Positions 27,901 to 37,230 are shown, counted from the stretch's first letter. The stretch: DNA of 64,000 bases from Sphingobacterium thalpophilum (GCA_945868825.1 CAMBMM010000003.1:124001-188000); one strand, 5' to 3'. Notes: generated by a model not told the origin, from the letters alone. Translations and numbers: made by a program.

Positions 27901-29214
27901 ATTTCCTGCATCATCGGCCGTATGAATAACTAAGCCTTTTAAAGTGGCAGACCGCATGAGGGCGCCTGCATTCTTTTGTGCATAGGCTTCTTGTAGCAAC
28001 ACCAAAGTACCTGTAACATTTGGTGCTGACATCGATGTCCCACTTAATGATGCGTAAGCTGTAGGACTAGTGGGAATAGTGGATGTAAGCGATACGCCCA
28101 TTCCAACCACATCGGGTTTTATACGTCCATCATCGGTAGGGCCAAAGCTACTAAAGGATGATATTTGAATAGTACTCGATGTGAAGGGACCATTGGGTAT
28201 ACCGCTAATAGCCCCTACGGTTAAAATATTTTTTGCGTTTGATGTAAGAGAGAGGCAATCGTAAGAATCGTTGCTATAAATATCTCCGTTTGTACGGGTA
28301 AACTCTGTCCAAGTACCACCCACTTGTCTAAAATAAGTTTGCCCAACTGCAGGGCCGGTTTCGCCACGGTTATTTCCGGCTGACTTTACCGGCAGGTAGA
28401 ATGGTGCATTATAACATATAACATCATAATTTCTTGCAGTATTATCGTATAATCCAAATTTATAATCTTCATACTCTCCATTATTACCCATCCACTCCCA
28501 ACGTGCTGCGGGCGTTGCTCCCGAATTGTAATACCAACCGGCAATGTACCCGTAAGAATGATTAGAAATGAGCATGCCGTTGGTTGCCTCTGTGGCCATT
28601 TCAGGAGAATCTCCGTTGAAATCGTAGGAAACTAAGCGTTCCAGTCCGAAGGCCATACCTTTGGCATTGGGGTTAACACCAGCAGCCATAATGGTGCCGG
28701 CAACGTGGGTAGCGTGCTGGCTTACCGCCGTTGTGGTATTTTTATTTAGAATACGATTGTTAGCAAATTCTTGATGTGATACGTATACCGAACCGCCATC
28801 CCATTCGCCAATTTTATCTTTTAAGAAGGTGCTTGATCCGCTCAAACTTAGGCCTAATCCACCGTTTGTATAAAGTTTATTTGCTCGGGTAGTGGCCGCT
28901 GCATAGGAATTGTTATCGGTAACTAAATACAGAGGATGGCCCGCAGCATCTAAACTTTGCAAAGACATCACTTTCCCATTTTCAAATACCTTGAAGGTAA
29001 TCCAATTATTTTTTTCAGCCGCCTTAAAAGCCTTTTTACGATCTTTTTCGTCGCTATTTTTATGAGTCCGAGCAAATTTATTTAGCTCCTTGGCGTTGGT
29101 AGAAATTTCTTGGGCGAATAGTACATATCCGGGCAAAAGCACGATTAATAGTACTATTAGGAATGTTTTCTCTACGTAAAGAGAATGTTTTAGCTTGGAG
29201 AAAAGAGTAATCAT
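24982..29214 (-). CDS. S8 (subtilisin-like) serine protease with GEVED domain and type IX secretion C-terminal domain
   Basis: A 1,410-residue secreted protein. A signal peptide ends near residue 34 (LFA-QE). The S8 catalytic domain (about 110-470) shows Asp139 (GEWDGG), His167 (QHATHVAGT), the oxyanion Asn281 (KSAGNNRG) and Ser394 (LSGTSMSAP). A GEVED-type domain follows (YCASAPTG to ETLDMNIKF, roughly 605-760), then CARDB-like and Ig-like segments, and a C-terminal sorting domain (YPNPFGDMLFIKL to VGDQTYKIFKK) that directs export through the Bacteroidota type IX system. It is therefore expected at the cell surface or released. The next gene, a FnIII lipoprotein, is overlapped by 4 bp. Substrate unknown. 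Confidence 0.92.
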   Translation of the reverse strand: MITLFSKLKHSLYVEKTFLIVLLIVLLPGYVLFAQEISTNAKELNKFARTHKNSDEKDRKKAFKAAEKNNWITFKVFENGKVMSLQSLDAAGHPLYLVTDNNSYAAATTRANKLYTNGGLGLSLSGSSTFLKDKIGEWDGGSVYVSHQEFANNRILNKNTTTAVSQHATHVAGTIMAAGVNPNAKGMAFGLERLVSYDFNGDSPEMATEATNGMLISNHSYGYIAGWYYNSGATPAARWEWMGNNGEYEDYKFGLYDNTARNYDVICYNAPFYLPVKSAGNNRGETGPAVGQTYFRQVGGTWTEFTRTNGDIYSNDSYDCLSLTSNAKNILTVGAISGIPNGPFTSSTIQISSFSSFGPTDDGRIKPDVVGMGVSLTSTIPTSPTAYASLSGTSMSAPNVTGTLVLLQEAYAQKNAGALMRSATLKGLVIHTADDAGNVGPDYIYGWGLVNAEKAAKVILGDGASSTNIHKITQDSLTQTATKTSTLISSGSGPLVATICWTDPPGNATVSAITDDRTPKLVNDLDLRISDGTQTYLPYKLDPDQPANVATTGDNIRDNVEKIIIPNAIPGKTYTLTINHKGTTLSSGKQTYSLILSGVGGTTYCASAPTGAPNSKIIGFSLATTTYNAAIGCNTTGGYTNATNQTIQVEAGATYPLSSVTLGTCGTEQDKIAKVYIDFNNDGAFDEVNELVATATPNLGSTGILTLTVPIAIPATVTIGNTSRIRIVLSETTDATTITSCGTYANGETLDMNIKFNAPSKDVGVNTLIDPASGTCSKTGQTVTANVKNFGTSAVSGIGLTARIYDGTTLLTTLTGTYSGSINPGMDVNITTTGGFNLVSGTTYTIETETTLTGDLNPLNNLLSSSISTSTPPAASNLLVTKCDNANSYTLSGTSAGTIFWYKNATDALPVAFNLPGQSATYTEAGSTISTFHAGVNNFSGKVGPAINTIFGVGSNAYLSGNNPSVLMKANAPVVLESARLYIGAGGKITFIASKTSTGAEVSRVTLDVTPNGATGQVYPLNLLLPEAGDYTVAIEYENGASIFRNNSGVSGYPFKLGDVFSITGNTATDPTGVNANYYQAFYYYFYDLAVRAAGCTNALRQAVTTSSLAAPTITKNGTILTSNAATGNQWFLNGISIPGANATTYNATQIGTYTVQKTVGTCTVSSTPVIVGVTFPLAYNNFNTIVVDETCRANNNGSITITAVQALSYTAAVTSNGQTTNYPFVTSLTIPNLVAGTYAICITADGNTSYKICYSIVVGEPKDLAVLSQVNPVTNSVTLNLAGASTYQIQLNGQSYQTNSSSITLPLQIGTNQILVTTDKPCQGTFDEAILVNDKATIYPNPFGDMLFIKLGGNQTSTVAVNISNSSGIKVFKQTYQNATGTLQINVSNLDSGFYLLTVGDQTYKIFKK

Positions 29215-29302
29215 ATTTTGTGAATTTAGCGGCGTAATGGAAAGTTAAATTACAAAATACTTGTTAAAAAGAAATAAATAAAAATAATTTTAAATCATCA
29301 AG

Positions 29303-30607
29303 TTAATTAACTGATAGTTCTCCGCTCAATTGCTTGAGAGCTATTTCTGCCTGTTTGGCTTGAAATTGTGCATCGCTGGTACGAGCCGAAGCATTTAAAT
29401 AGTTTAATTGAGCTTCTCTAAATTCAATCGCACTTAAACTACCTAAGCGAAATTTATCCAAAGAAATGTCCATATTTTGTTTGGCTGTTTCTTGGTTTTG
29501 AGTTTCTAAACGTACCAATAAAAGGTTGGTGGTATAGGTTTGATAGGCTTGCTGCAATTGTGCTTGTATGCGTTGTTGGGTTTGTTTGAATTGAATTTGC
29601 GCACTACTAACTCCAATATTGGCATTTTTCTCGTTTCTACTTTGTAAAAAGCCATTAAATAAGGGCATGCTGGCAGTAATACCATAGGTAAATCCTCTTC
29701 CTGTTGCTTCACGGGCAAAACCCAATGCCGAGCTGGAGTTTGAGAAGGTGTAGCCCGTGTTTACGCTTATGCCTGGGTAGCGGCTAGCTCGTACTTGAGT
29801 GAGGCTTAGTTTGGCAACTTGTTGTTGTATATCGGCTAATCGTATTTCCGGATTTTTTGTTTGTACCGCCTTTAGTAATTCAGCATAGGTAAAAGTTCCT
29901 TGTAGTGCAATGGTATCACTTACCGTAAAGTCGGTTTCTAAAGATCTTACCATTAGTAAATTGAGTTGTGTTTTACCTTGCTGAAAAGCATCTTGCTGAC
30001 GCAGAAGGTTTGTGGTATCGGTATTCAAATCAACTTTAGCTGCTAGCACCTCTAGTTTAGATGCTTTGCCAATACTGTAACGGGCTTGTGAATTTTTTAG
30101 CCGTATTTGAGAAACTTCTACTGCCGATAGAAATGTATGAATATATTGGTTTTGGCGAACCAAATCGAAATAGGTATTCATAACATCGGACAAGGTATTT
30201 TCTACCGTGAGTCTGAAATTGAGTTCTCCGCTAGCTTGTAATTTTTGCAGACGATTGTAATTGGCAAACATGGCAAAACCATCAAAAATTCTCCAATTAA
30301 GGTTAATTCCGATGTTGGTGTTGGCATTTTTGGCGTTATCTTGTTGTTGCTGGGTGCCGTTTGCTAGTGTTTGTTCGCTATTTTGTACAGAATTATTATT
30401 GGTAAAATTGCCTGTAATTAATGGCATTATTCCGGCATTGGCCAGGCTAACATTGTTTTTGGCAACGCTCACCTGATTGCTACGAAGTTGAATGTCGTAG
30501 TTGTTTTGTAAGGTGAGCTCAATAGCCTGTTGCAGGCTGAGTTTTTCTTGAGCATAGCACGCAGTACTCAGAAATAATAATACTAAAACACGGAGACTAT
30601 TTTTCAT
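29303..30607 (-). CDS. TolC-family outer-membrane efflux protein
   Basis: A 434-residue outer-membrane channel for the RND pump encoded upstream. Signal peptide ends near CYA-QE (residue 20); the mature part begins LSLQQAIELTLQNNYDIQLR, the standard TolC/OEP N-terminal motif, and the second half has the internal repeat (DKFRLGSLSAIEFREAQLNYLNA). Long coiled-coil helices are evident. It overlaps the RND gene by 11 bp and is third in the MFP-RND-OMP operon. It is not a lipoprotein: no lipobox Cys follows the signal. Confidence 0.93.
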   Translation of the reverse strand: MKNSLRVLVLLFLSTACYAQEKLSLQQAIELTLQNNYDIQLRSNQVSVAKNNVSLANAGIMPLITGNFTNNNSVQNSEQTLANGTQQQQDNAKNANTNIGINLNWRIFDGFAMFANYNRLQKLQASGELNFRLTVENTLSDVMNTYFDLVRQNQYIHTFLSAVEVSQIRLKNSQARYSIGKASKLEVLAAKVDLNTDTTNLLRQQDAFQQGKTQLNLLMVRSLETDFTVSDTIALQGTFTYAELLKAVQTKNPEIRLADIQQQVAKLSLTQVRASRYPGISVNTGYTFSNSSSALGFAREATGRGFTYGITASMPLFNGFLQSRNEKNANIGVSSAQIQFKQTQQRIQAQLQQAYQTYTTNLLLVRLETQNQETAKQNMDISLDKFRLGSLSAIEFREAQLNYLNASARTSDAQFQAKQAEIALKQLSGELSVN

Positions 30608-33600
30608 TGTTTTTAGATGGACTAGTTGATTTTAGTGGTTTTGACCACAAGCTGTAAATGGCCGGAATAACATAGAGTGTAAGCACCAAGGAGAATAAGG
30701 TCCCTCCGATAATAACAATACCCATGCCCATTCTACTTTTTGCGGCGGCTCCAATAGCCAAGGCAATAGGAAGTGCACCTAAAGCAATAGCTAAGCTGGT
30801 CATTAGAATAGGGCGAAGCCTAGCCTCGGCGGCTTTGCGTATGGCCGATGCCACAGGCTCTCCTTTTTCTTTTAACTGGTTGGCAAACTCTACAATTAAA
30901 ATACCGTTTTTGGTTACTAAGCCAATAAGCATAATGGTTCCAATTTGGCTAAAAATGTTCCAAGTTTGCCCGAAAAGCCATAGTGAGAAAAATGCTCCGG
31001 CTACGGCCATGGGCACTGTTAAAATAATAATAACAGGATCTATAAAACTTTCGAATTGAGCAGCAAGTAGCAGATAAATGAGTAATAAAGCCAAAGCAAA
31101 GGCAAATAGGGTATTAGAAGAACTTTCTTTAAAATCTCGAGATTCGCCGCCTAAATCGGTAGAAAAACTATCGTCCAATACTTTTTTACTTACATTATCC
31201 ATTGCATCAATACCATCGCCAATACTTTTACCAGGTGCTAAGCCGGCAGAAACGGTAGCCGAAACAAAGCGGTTATTGTGGTACAGTTGTGGCGGGGTAC
31301 TTTGTTCTTCTACCTGAATTAAATTATCTAATTGGATGAGTTCGCCCCGGTTGTTACGTACAAAAATGGAGGTTAAATCTGTGGGGTCGTTACGGTTCAT
31401 ACGATCGTATTGTCCAATAACTTGGTATTGTTTACCATTTTGAATAAAATAGGCAAAACGTTGACCACTTAAAGCAAATTGCAAGGTTTGAGCAATATCG
31501 AGTACAGAAACCCCTAAATTTTTTGCCCGTTCCCTATCAATGGATAGGTTTATTTCGGGTTTGTTAAATTTAAGGTTAGCATCCGATACGGTGAAAGTAG
31601 GATCTTTACTCACTTCCTCCATAAAGAGAGGTAATTTTTCTCTTAATTTCTCAAAATTAGGGGCTTGTATAATGTAGCTAATGGGCAAACCTCCTCTACG
31701 GTTTACCGAGATGGTGGGTTGCTGTACTACAAATATTTTTCCTTCGGAAAAGCCTTTGGTAATTTTAGTTAGCTTATCAGTCAGTTCAGTTTGTGTGGCT
31801 TTCCGTTGATTGGGCTCGGTTAAACGAATACGTACAAAACCAGTATTTGCTGCGCCACTACCACTAAATCCGGGAGCGGTTACGGTGAGGTTAATTCGTT
31901 TATCCGGAATAGAATCTTCCACCATTTGTGCCACCCTTAAAACAAAATTATCGGTGTATTCAAAAGATGCTCCTTCGGGTGCAGAAAGTTGCATGTTAAT
32001 GGCGCTACGATCGTCGTAAGGGGCTGTTTCTTTTTGTAAAATAACCCAGAACAAGCCAATTAAAGCAATGCAGCCTGCTAGAATGACGAAGGCTCTTTTT
32101 GGTTTTTGCAAAAAGCGTTCGAGGGATTGTATGTAACCGTTGGTTAGGGCTACAAAATAAGGTTCGGTACGCTCGTAAAATTTAGTTTTTTTCTGATGCC
32201 CTTTCATTAAATAGGCATTGAGCATAGGCGTTAAAGTAAGCGATACGAAGGCAGATATAAGTACGGCCGCTCCAATGACTACGCCAAATTCTCGGAACAA
32301 TCGGCCTACAAATCCTTCTAAAAAAATAACCGGTAAAAACACCGCGGCTAGAGTAATAGAAATAGAGATTACTGCAAAGAAAATTTCGTTAGAGCCTTTA
32401 ATGGCAGCTTCAATAGGCGAATAGCCCTCTTCAATTTTTTTGAAAATATTTTCAGTTACCACAATGCCATCATCAACTACTAAGCCAGTAGCCAATACAA
32501 TGGCTAGCAAGGTGAGTACATTGATGGAAAACCCAAACAAGTACATAACAAAGAAGGTGGCAATTAAAGATACCGGAATATCTATTAATGGGCGGAAGGC
32601 GATGCTCCAATCGCGGAAAAACAGGTAGATTATTAGAATAACCAATACCAAAGAGAGTAGGAGGGTTTCGGCTACCTCGGAAACTGATTTTTTGATGAAG
32701 ATGGTTTGATCGAGCGCTATATCGAGTTTAAAATCTTTAGGCAAATCTTTTTTAATTTGCGCATAACGTTTATAAAACTCATCAGAAATGTCTAAATAAT
32801 TGGCACCTGGTTGCGGTACAATGGCCATACCAATCATGGTTTTACCAGATTGACGCAACATGGTTTCCTCATTTTCCGGGGCCATTACTGCCGAACCAAT
32901 ATCTTTTAATCGGATGATGTTTACCCCATCGTTTTTAATAATCAAATTATTAAAATCATCTTCTGAAGATAAGTTGCCCATGGTTTTTACAGACAATTCG
33001 GTAGACTCTCCAGTAATTTTTCCGGAAGGGAGTTCGATGTTTTCTTTGTCGAGAGCTGTTTTAATATCTAGTGCGGTTAAGCGGTAGGCCGCCATTCGCG
33101 ATGGGTCAATCCAAATGCGCATGGCCATGCGTTTTTGCCCCCAAATTTGCACGTTACTTACTCCCGGTATGGTTTGTAAGCGTTGTGCCAATACGTTTTC
33201 GGCATAATCGCTCAATTCCAATTGGTTGCGGGTATCGCTTTCTAGGGTCATCGATAAAATAGACTCCGAGTTAGCATCTGCTTTGGCTACAACCGGCAAG
33301 CCGTCTATATCTTTTGGTAGGGAACGAGCCGCTTGCGACACTTTATCGCGAACATCATTGGTGGCTTCTTCTAAATCTTTAGTAAGGTTAAACTCTACGG
33401 TAATATTGCTCGATCCTTGATTACTTGATGAGGAAATATTGCGTACTCCATCTATGCTGTTGATGGCTTTTTCGAGAGGCTCGGTAATTTGCGATTCAAT
33501 TACATCGGCATTGGCGCCCGGGTAACCGGTACGTACCGATACTACGGGCGGATCAATAGATGGAAATTCGCGGACGCCCAAAAAATGAAAGCCAATCAGT

Positions 33601-33674
33601 CCAAAAAGGACTAAGCTCAGGTTCATGACAATGGCTAGAACCGGACGTTTTATGCTGGTGCTCGATAAACTCAT
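30597..33674 (-). CDS. RND-family efflux pump inner-membrane permease (HAE1/AcrB-like)
   Basis: Proton-driven drug/lipid exporter of 1,025 residues, with the expected twelve membrane segments and two large periplasmic loops. It begins MSLSSTSIKRPVLAIVMNL; the proton-relay Asp pair is in ATGLVVDDGIVVTENIFKK (about residue 400). The C-terminal half repeats with VTKNGILIVEFANQLKEKG. The HAE1 drug type (as AcrB) is favoured over the metal-exporting CzcA type because the substrate motifs of CzcA are absent, but the substrate is unknown. It is 4 bp from the MFP gene and overlaps tolC. Confidence 0.93.
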   Translation of the reverse strand: MSLSSTSIKRPVLAIVMNLSLVLFGLIGFHFLGVREFPSIDPPVVSVRTGYPGANADVIESQITEPLEKAINSIDGVRNISSSSNQGSSNITVEFNLTKDLEEATNDVRDKVSQAARSLPKDIDGLPVVAKADANSESILSMTLESDTRNQLELSDYAENVLAQRLQTIPGVSNVQIWGQKRMAMRIWIDPSRMAAYRLTALDIKTALDKENIELPSGKITGESTELSVKTMGNLSSEDDFNNLIIKNDGVNIIRLKDIGSAVMAPENEETMLRQSGKTMIGMAIVPQPGANYLDISDEFYKRYAQIKKDLPKDFKLDIALDQTIFIKKSVSEVAETLLLSLVLVILIIYLFFRDWSIAFRPLIDIPVSLIATFFVMYLFGFSINVLTLLAIVLATGLVVDDGIVVTENIFKKIEEGYSPIEAAIKGSNEIFFAVISISITLAAVFLPVIFLEGFVGRLFREFGVVIGAAVLISAFVSLTLTPMLNAYLMKGHQKKTKFYERTEPYFVALTNGYIQSLERFLQKPKRAFVILAGCIALIGLFWVILQKETAPYDDRSAINMQLSAPEGASFEYTDNFVLRVAQMVEDSIPDKRINLTVTAPGFSGSGAANTGFVRIRLTEPNQRKATQTELTDKLTKITKGFSEGKIFVVQQPTISVNRRGGLPISYIIQAPNFEKLREKLPLFMEEVSKDPTFTVSDANLKFNKPEINLSIDRERAKNLGVSVLDIAQTLQFALSGQRFAYFIQNGKQYQVIGQYDRMNRNDPTDLTSIFVRNNRGELIQLDNLIQVEEQSTPPQLYHNNRFVSATVSAGLAPGKSIGDGIDAMDNVSKKVLDDSFSTDLGGESRDFKESSSNTLFAFALALLLIYLLLAAQFESFIDPVIIILTVPMAVAGAFFSLWLFGQTWNIFSQIGTIMLIGLVTKNGILIVEFANQLKEKGEPVASAIRKAAEARLRPILMTSLAIALGALPIALAIGAAAKSRMGMGIVIIGGTLFSLVLTLYVIPAIYSLWSKPLKSTSPSKNNEK

Positions 33675-33678
33675 GTAC

Positions 33679-34767
33679 TTAGTTTTTCACTATTACTTTT
33701 ACAGGGCTCTCATTTTTTAGCGACATCATTCCCGAAGTTAACAAGGTATCGCCTACAGCTAAGCCAGAGAGCACTAAAATATATTTATCGGTTCGTGGTC
33801 CGGTTTCAATTGGTATTTCTTTAGCTAAACCATTGCTACTTATAAATACTTTTTTGCCTTTTAAAACAGGTATAACAGCTTGTGTAGGAATTAAAATAGC
33901 ATCGGGTATACCCGCCAATGGTAAGGTAATTTTAGCAAAAGAGCCTGGCACTAGCTGGTTGCCCACATTACTAGTCTTGGCTTTTAGCTGCAAGGTTCTG
34001 GTATTGGTTTCTATACCCGGATCCATAGCGTAAATTTTAGCGCTAAAGGGTTTGTTATTTCCGTCTACGGTAAACTGAATTTCTGTTTGATTTTTAATTT
34101 TCCCGGCATATTTTTCGGGAACCGAGAAACTAATTTTAACCGTTTGGCTATTTACGAGTTTGGCAATGCTAGTGCTAGGGCTTACGTATTCGCCAGTGGA
34201 AATAGAGCGCAAACCAATGCGCCCACTAAAAGGGGCAGTGATGGCAGTTTTAGATAATTGTGCTCTAATTAGTTCTGTTTGTGCCTTTAGATTGGTTAAT
34301 TCGGCAGAGGCCACGTCGTACTCTTCTTGGCTAATGGCTTCTTTTTTTAGCAATTGTTTTGCCCTCGATTCGGTTTCGGAGGCTAGTTTTTGTTTACTTA
34401 GTGCCTGTTTAAGTTGCGCTTGTAATTCGGTATCGTTTATTTTTACGAGTAGTTGTCCTTTGCGTACACTAGTACCTTCTGTAAAGTAAATACCCTTTAC
34501 CAGGCCAGCTATTTCAGGCCTAATTTCTACTTCTTCATCAGCCTCTACAGCTCCGCTTAAGGTAATGTTACTATCAAAAGCTTGGCTACTAACAATTAAG
34601 CCATTTACTTTTGTAGGAGGCATAGCACCCGCATTTTTACCCCCTTTAGGTCCACCTGAACCACCTTTTCCTCCGGCCCCTTGTTGTGCATTTTTAGTAA
34701 TACGATACAGGATGGCAGCACCTAAACAAAGGGTTAATAAAATATAGAGAATGCGTTTAGTTTTCAT
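33679..34767 (-). CDS. Periplasmic adaptor (membrane fusion) protein of the RND pump
   Basis: A 362-residue HlyD/AcrA-type adaptor linking the RND pump and TolC channel. An N-terminal membrane anchor (about 5-22) is followed by a Gly/Lys-rich stretch (about 28-48), a barrel-sandwich hybrid with VEIRPEIAGLVKGIYFTEGT, a coiled-coil hairpin (about 110-170) and beta-barrel domain. No lipobox Cys is evident, so anchoring is by the uncleaved helix. It is the first gene of the operon and lies behind a divergent promoter shared with the M61 gene. Confidence 0.93.
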   Translation of the reverse strand: MKTKRILYILLTLCLGAAILYRITKNAQQGAGGKGGSGGPKGGKNAGAMPPTKVNGLIVSSQAFDSNITLSGAVEADEEVEIRPEIAGLVKGIYFTEGTSVRKGQLLVKINDTELQAQLKQALSKQKLASETESRAKQLLKKEAISQEEYDVASAELTNLKAQTELIRAQLSKTAITAPFSGRIGLRSISTGEYVSPSTSIAKLVNSQTVKISFSVPEKYAGKIKNQTEIQFTVDGNNKPFSAKIYAMDPGIETNTRTLQLKAKTSNVGNQLVPGSFAKITLPLAGIPDAILIPTQAVIPVLKGKKVFISSNGLAKEIPIETGPRTDKYILVLSGLAVGDTLLTSGMMSLKNESPVKVIVKN

Positions 34768-34790
34768 TTAAAATAGCTATGATTTAGGGC

Positions 34791-34892
34791 CAAAAGTAAG
34801 ATATTCGTGGCACATGTACCTAAAATGTATCCAATAAATTACAGCTGCAAGATTTTCAAAATTTCTTACTTTGAAATTTAAAACTACTTTTG
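34791..34892. promoter_or_regulatory. Divergent -7 boxes between the efflux operon and the M61 peptidase gene
   Basis: An identical TACTTTTG (fits TAnnTTTG) is found on both strands: minus strand at 34791-34798, about 25 nt before the MFP ATG, and plus strand at 34885-34892, 25 nt before the M61 ATG. No good -33 TTTG is at the right distance for either, so the boxes are weaker support than the MarR or tRNA promoters. No palindrome or regulator gene is present to suggest control. Confidence 0.45.
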
Positions 34893-34917
34893 TTATAAAC
34901 CTATTCTTTTAGAACCA

Positions 34918-36720
34918 ATGAAGAATCTAAAATCATTTTTGTCGTTCCTAGTTATGGCCCTTTTAAGTACACAGGCAATGGCGCAAAGCCACATTTCTTT
35001 TGAAGTATCATTTGTGGAGCCTCAGGCCCATTATGTAGAAGTAAATATGCTATTAAAAGGCAATCATCAGCCACAACTTGATGTGAAGATGCCCGTTTGG
35101 GCACCTGGTTCTTATTTGGTGAGAGAATTTGGAAAGAATGTAGAAGGATTTAAGGCCATAGATGAAAAGGGGCAAGCACTTGCGTTTCAAAAAGTGAATA
35201 AGAGTACTTGGCGCATCCAAAATCCTAAAAAATCGGATATTCGCATTTCTTACAGAGTATATGCTTTCGAAATATCAGTACGTACTAGCTTTGTAGATGC
35301 TTCCCATGCATTTTTATCGCCAACGGGTATTTTTATGTATCCGGCAGGGCAATTGGCTAAACCATCAACAGTTACCATTAAACCTTTTGCTACCTGGTCT
35401 AAAGTATCTACAGGATTAAGTCCTGTAAAAGCCGGTGCTTTTACCTATACCGCTCCAAACTTTGATATCTTATTTGATTCGCCAATTGAAGTGGGAAACC
35501 AAGATGTATTTGAATTTACAGCTGCCGGTGTTCGCCATGAGGTGGCTATGTATGGTGGCGGTAATTACAATGCCGAGAAATTGAAAGTAGATATGGCTAA
35601 AATTGTGGAACAAGCAACCACAGTTTTTGGCGAAAATCCGAATAAATATTATGTATTTATTGTACATAATTATGCATCGGGTGGCGGCGGTTTAGAACAC
35701 CTAAACTCTACAGTATTGGGTCACCCAAGAGGGCAATATGCTAGCGAAAATGGCTACAAAAGCTTTTTGAGTTTGGTTGCTCACGAGTATTTCCACTTAT
35801 GGAATGTAAAACGTTTACGCCCCGTTGCGCTTGGTCCGTTTAATTACGATGCCGAAAATTATACCAGTAATTTGTGGATAGCCGAGGGCTTTACAGCCTA
35901 TTATGATAATTTATTTGTGCGTAGAGCTGGTTTTTATTCTTCAGAAGAATATTTAGGGATATTGGCGTCTGGACTAAGTTTGGTTGCTAATCAGCCAGGA
36001 AGCTTAGAACAATCGGCACACGATGCAAGTTTTGATGCCTGGATAAAACAATACCGCCCGAACGAAAATTCGCGTAACAGCAGCATCTCTTATTATGATA
36101 AGGGCAGCATTATTGCCATGCTTATGGATTTAGAAATCTTGCAAGCTACCGCCGGGCAGAAAAAATTAGATGATGTGATGAATACCATGTACTACCAATA
36201 TTACTACAAATTAGCACGTGGCTATACCGATGCAGAGTTTAAAGATATGGCAGGTAAAATTGCTGGAAAATCAATGGAGGCATTTTACAACGATTATGTA
36301 TACGGCACTAAAAAGCCAGATTACAATGCCTTTTTAAAAGCTGTTGGTTACCAATTGGAAGACGATAATGCAAGTAAAAATGAACTGTATTTAGGCATCA
36401 GTGCTAGTGCTCGGACTGGAAAATTTTTAATCACTTCGGTTGCTAGAAATAGCCCGTCGTGGAGAGATGGCCTAAACGTAAACGATGAGTTGTTAAGCAT
36501 TAACGATGAAAAAGTGAGCGGTACAATGGCTGAGCTAGATAAAGCTATTGCTGCCAAAGCAATAGGCAATAAACTAAAAATTGGCATTATTCGCGATGGT
36601 TTGCCAATGACCTTCGATCTTACTTTAGATCGAAATCCGGCAGTTCGCTATCGTTTTGTTTCGGTAGATAAACCAAGTAAAGAGCAGTTGTTGCTTCGAG
36701 CAAAATGGCTAGCCCTATAA
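34918..36720 (+). CDS. M61-family glycyl-type metallopeptidase with PDZ domain
   Basis: Exported zinc aminopeptidase of 600 residues. Signal peptide ends near residue 22 (AMA-QS). The N-terminal beta domain (about 24-190) is followed by the thermolysin-like catalytic domain with the zinc motif HEYFHLWNVKRLRP (HExxH) and the downstream glutamate ligand in NLWIAEGFTAYYDNLF. A PDZ domain (about 495-580; LGISASARTGKF to VNDELLSINDEKVSG) is at the C-terminus, as in the M61 family. The preference for N-terminal glycine is known from the Sphingomonas homologue, not shown here. It shares a divergent promoter region with the efflux operon and ends in a terminator. Confidence 0.93.
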   Translation: MKNLKSFLSFLVMALLSTQAMAQSHISFEVSFVEPQAHYVEVNMLLKGNHQPQLDVKMPVWAPGSYLVREFGKNVEGFKAIDEKGQALAFQKVNKSTWRIQNPKKSDIRISYRVYAFEISVRTSFVDASHAFLSPTGIFMYPAGQLAKPSTVTIKPFATWSKVSTGLSPVKAGAFTYTAPNFDILFDSPIEVGNQDVFEFTAAGVRHEVAMYGGGNYNAEKLKVDMAKIVEQATTVFGENPNKYYVFIVHNYASGGGGLEHLNSTVLGHPRGQYASENGYKSFLSLVAHEYFHLWNVKRLRPVALGPFNYDAENYTSNLWIAEGFTAYYDNLFVRRAGFYSSEEYLGILASGLSLVANQPGSLEQSAHDASFDAWIKQYRPNENSRNSSISYYDKGSIIAMLMDLEILQATAGQKKLDDVMNTMYYQYYYKLARGYTDAEFKDMAGKIAGKSMEAFYNDYVYGTKKPDYNAFLKAVGYQLEDDNASKNELYLGISASARTGKFLITSVARNSPSWRDGLNVNDELLSINDEKVSGTMAELDKAIAAKAIGNKLKIGIIRDGLPMTFDLTLDRNPAVRYRFVSVDKPSKEQLLLRAKWLAL

Positions 36721-36758
36721 ACAACAAAGCCTCTCAAAAATTGAGAGGCTTTGTTGTT
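36720..36758. terminator. Bidirectional terminator between the M61 peptidase and a small outer-membrane protein
   Basis: A perfect 17-bp inverted repeat (ACAACAAAGCCTCTCAA at 36721-36737 and its complement at 36741-36757) with a 3-nt loop. It starts right after the M61 stop and contains the stop of the converging gene (complement of 36757-36759). It shares the GCCTCTCAA core with the terminator at 24253-24284. Confidence 0.85.
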
Positions 36759-37230
36759 AAAAAGTAAAACGTAGCGATAAGCCTATGCCTTCGCCATTTA
36801 AACGGGTATTGGGTGTAAGTTCAATAGCAGGTTTCCAATCCATGGCAATATTTATAGGAGCATCTGGAAATCTAAAGTCTAGGCCTAAAATACCATCGGC
36901 AGCTAAGAGTACTTTATTTTCATCAGCAGGTTTATAGGTTCTAGAGCCAAGGGTGGCACCAAACCCATAGTACCAGCGTAATCCATCTACATCATTTATG
37001 GGAGCATGTTTTTCCATTAAGCCGGTAACTCTAAAATAAGAGTAGTTTGTATTTGATTGAAAATTGACGATAAACTCAAGCGCATTGTTTGTGTTCACAA
37101 AAGTTTTATAACTAATACCATTAGCAGATCCAAAACGACCGCCTATAGCATGTTTGTATTGTGCAAATACCCCGCTTGTACATACAGCCATTAGCAAGGT
37201 TACACAGAGTAAGCATTTATTTTTTTTCAT
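36757..37230 (-). CDS. Small outer-membrane beta-barrel protein of unknown function
   Basis: The 157-residue product has a signal peptide (MKKNKCLLCVTLLMAVCTSG, cleavage near VFA-QY) and alternating hydrophobic strands with the pattern AIGGRFGSANGISYKTFV, ALEFIVNF, WYYGFGATLG and IGLSLRFTF, ending in Phe as outer-membrane barrels do. It is common in Bacteroidota as a hypothetical protein. No enzyme motif. Two Cys are inside the signal, and neither fits a lipobox. Convergent with the M61 gene and divergent from fadD. Confidence 0.75.
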   Translation of the reverse strand: MKKNKCLLCVTLLMAVCTSGVFAQYKHAIGGRFGSANGISYKTFVNTNNALEFIVNFQSNTNYSYFRVTGLMEKHAPINDVDGLRWYYGFGATLGSRTYKPADENKVLLAADGILGLDFRFPDAPINIAMDWKPAIELTPNTRLNGEGIGLSLRFTF

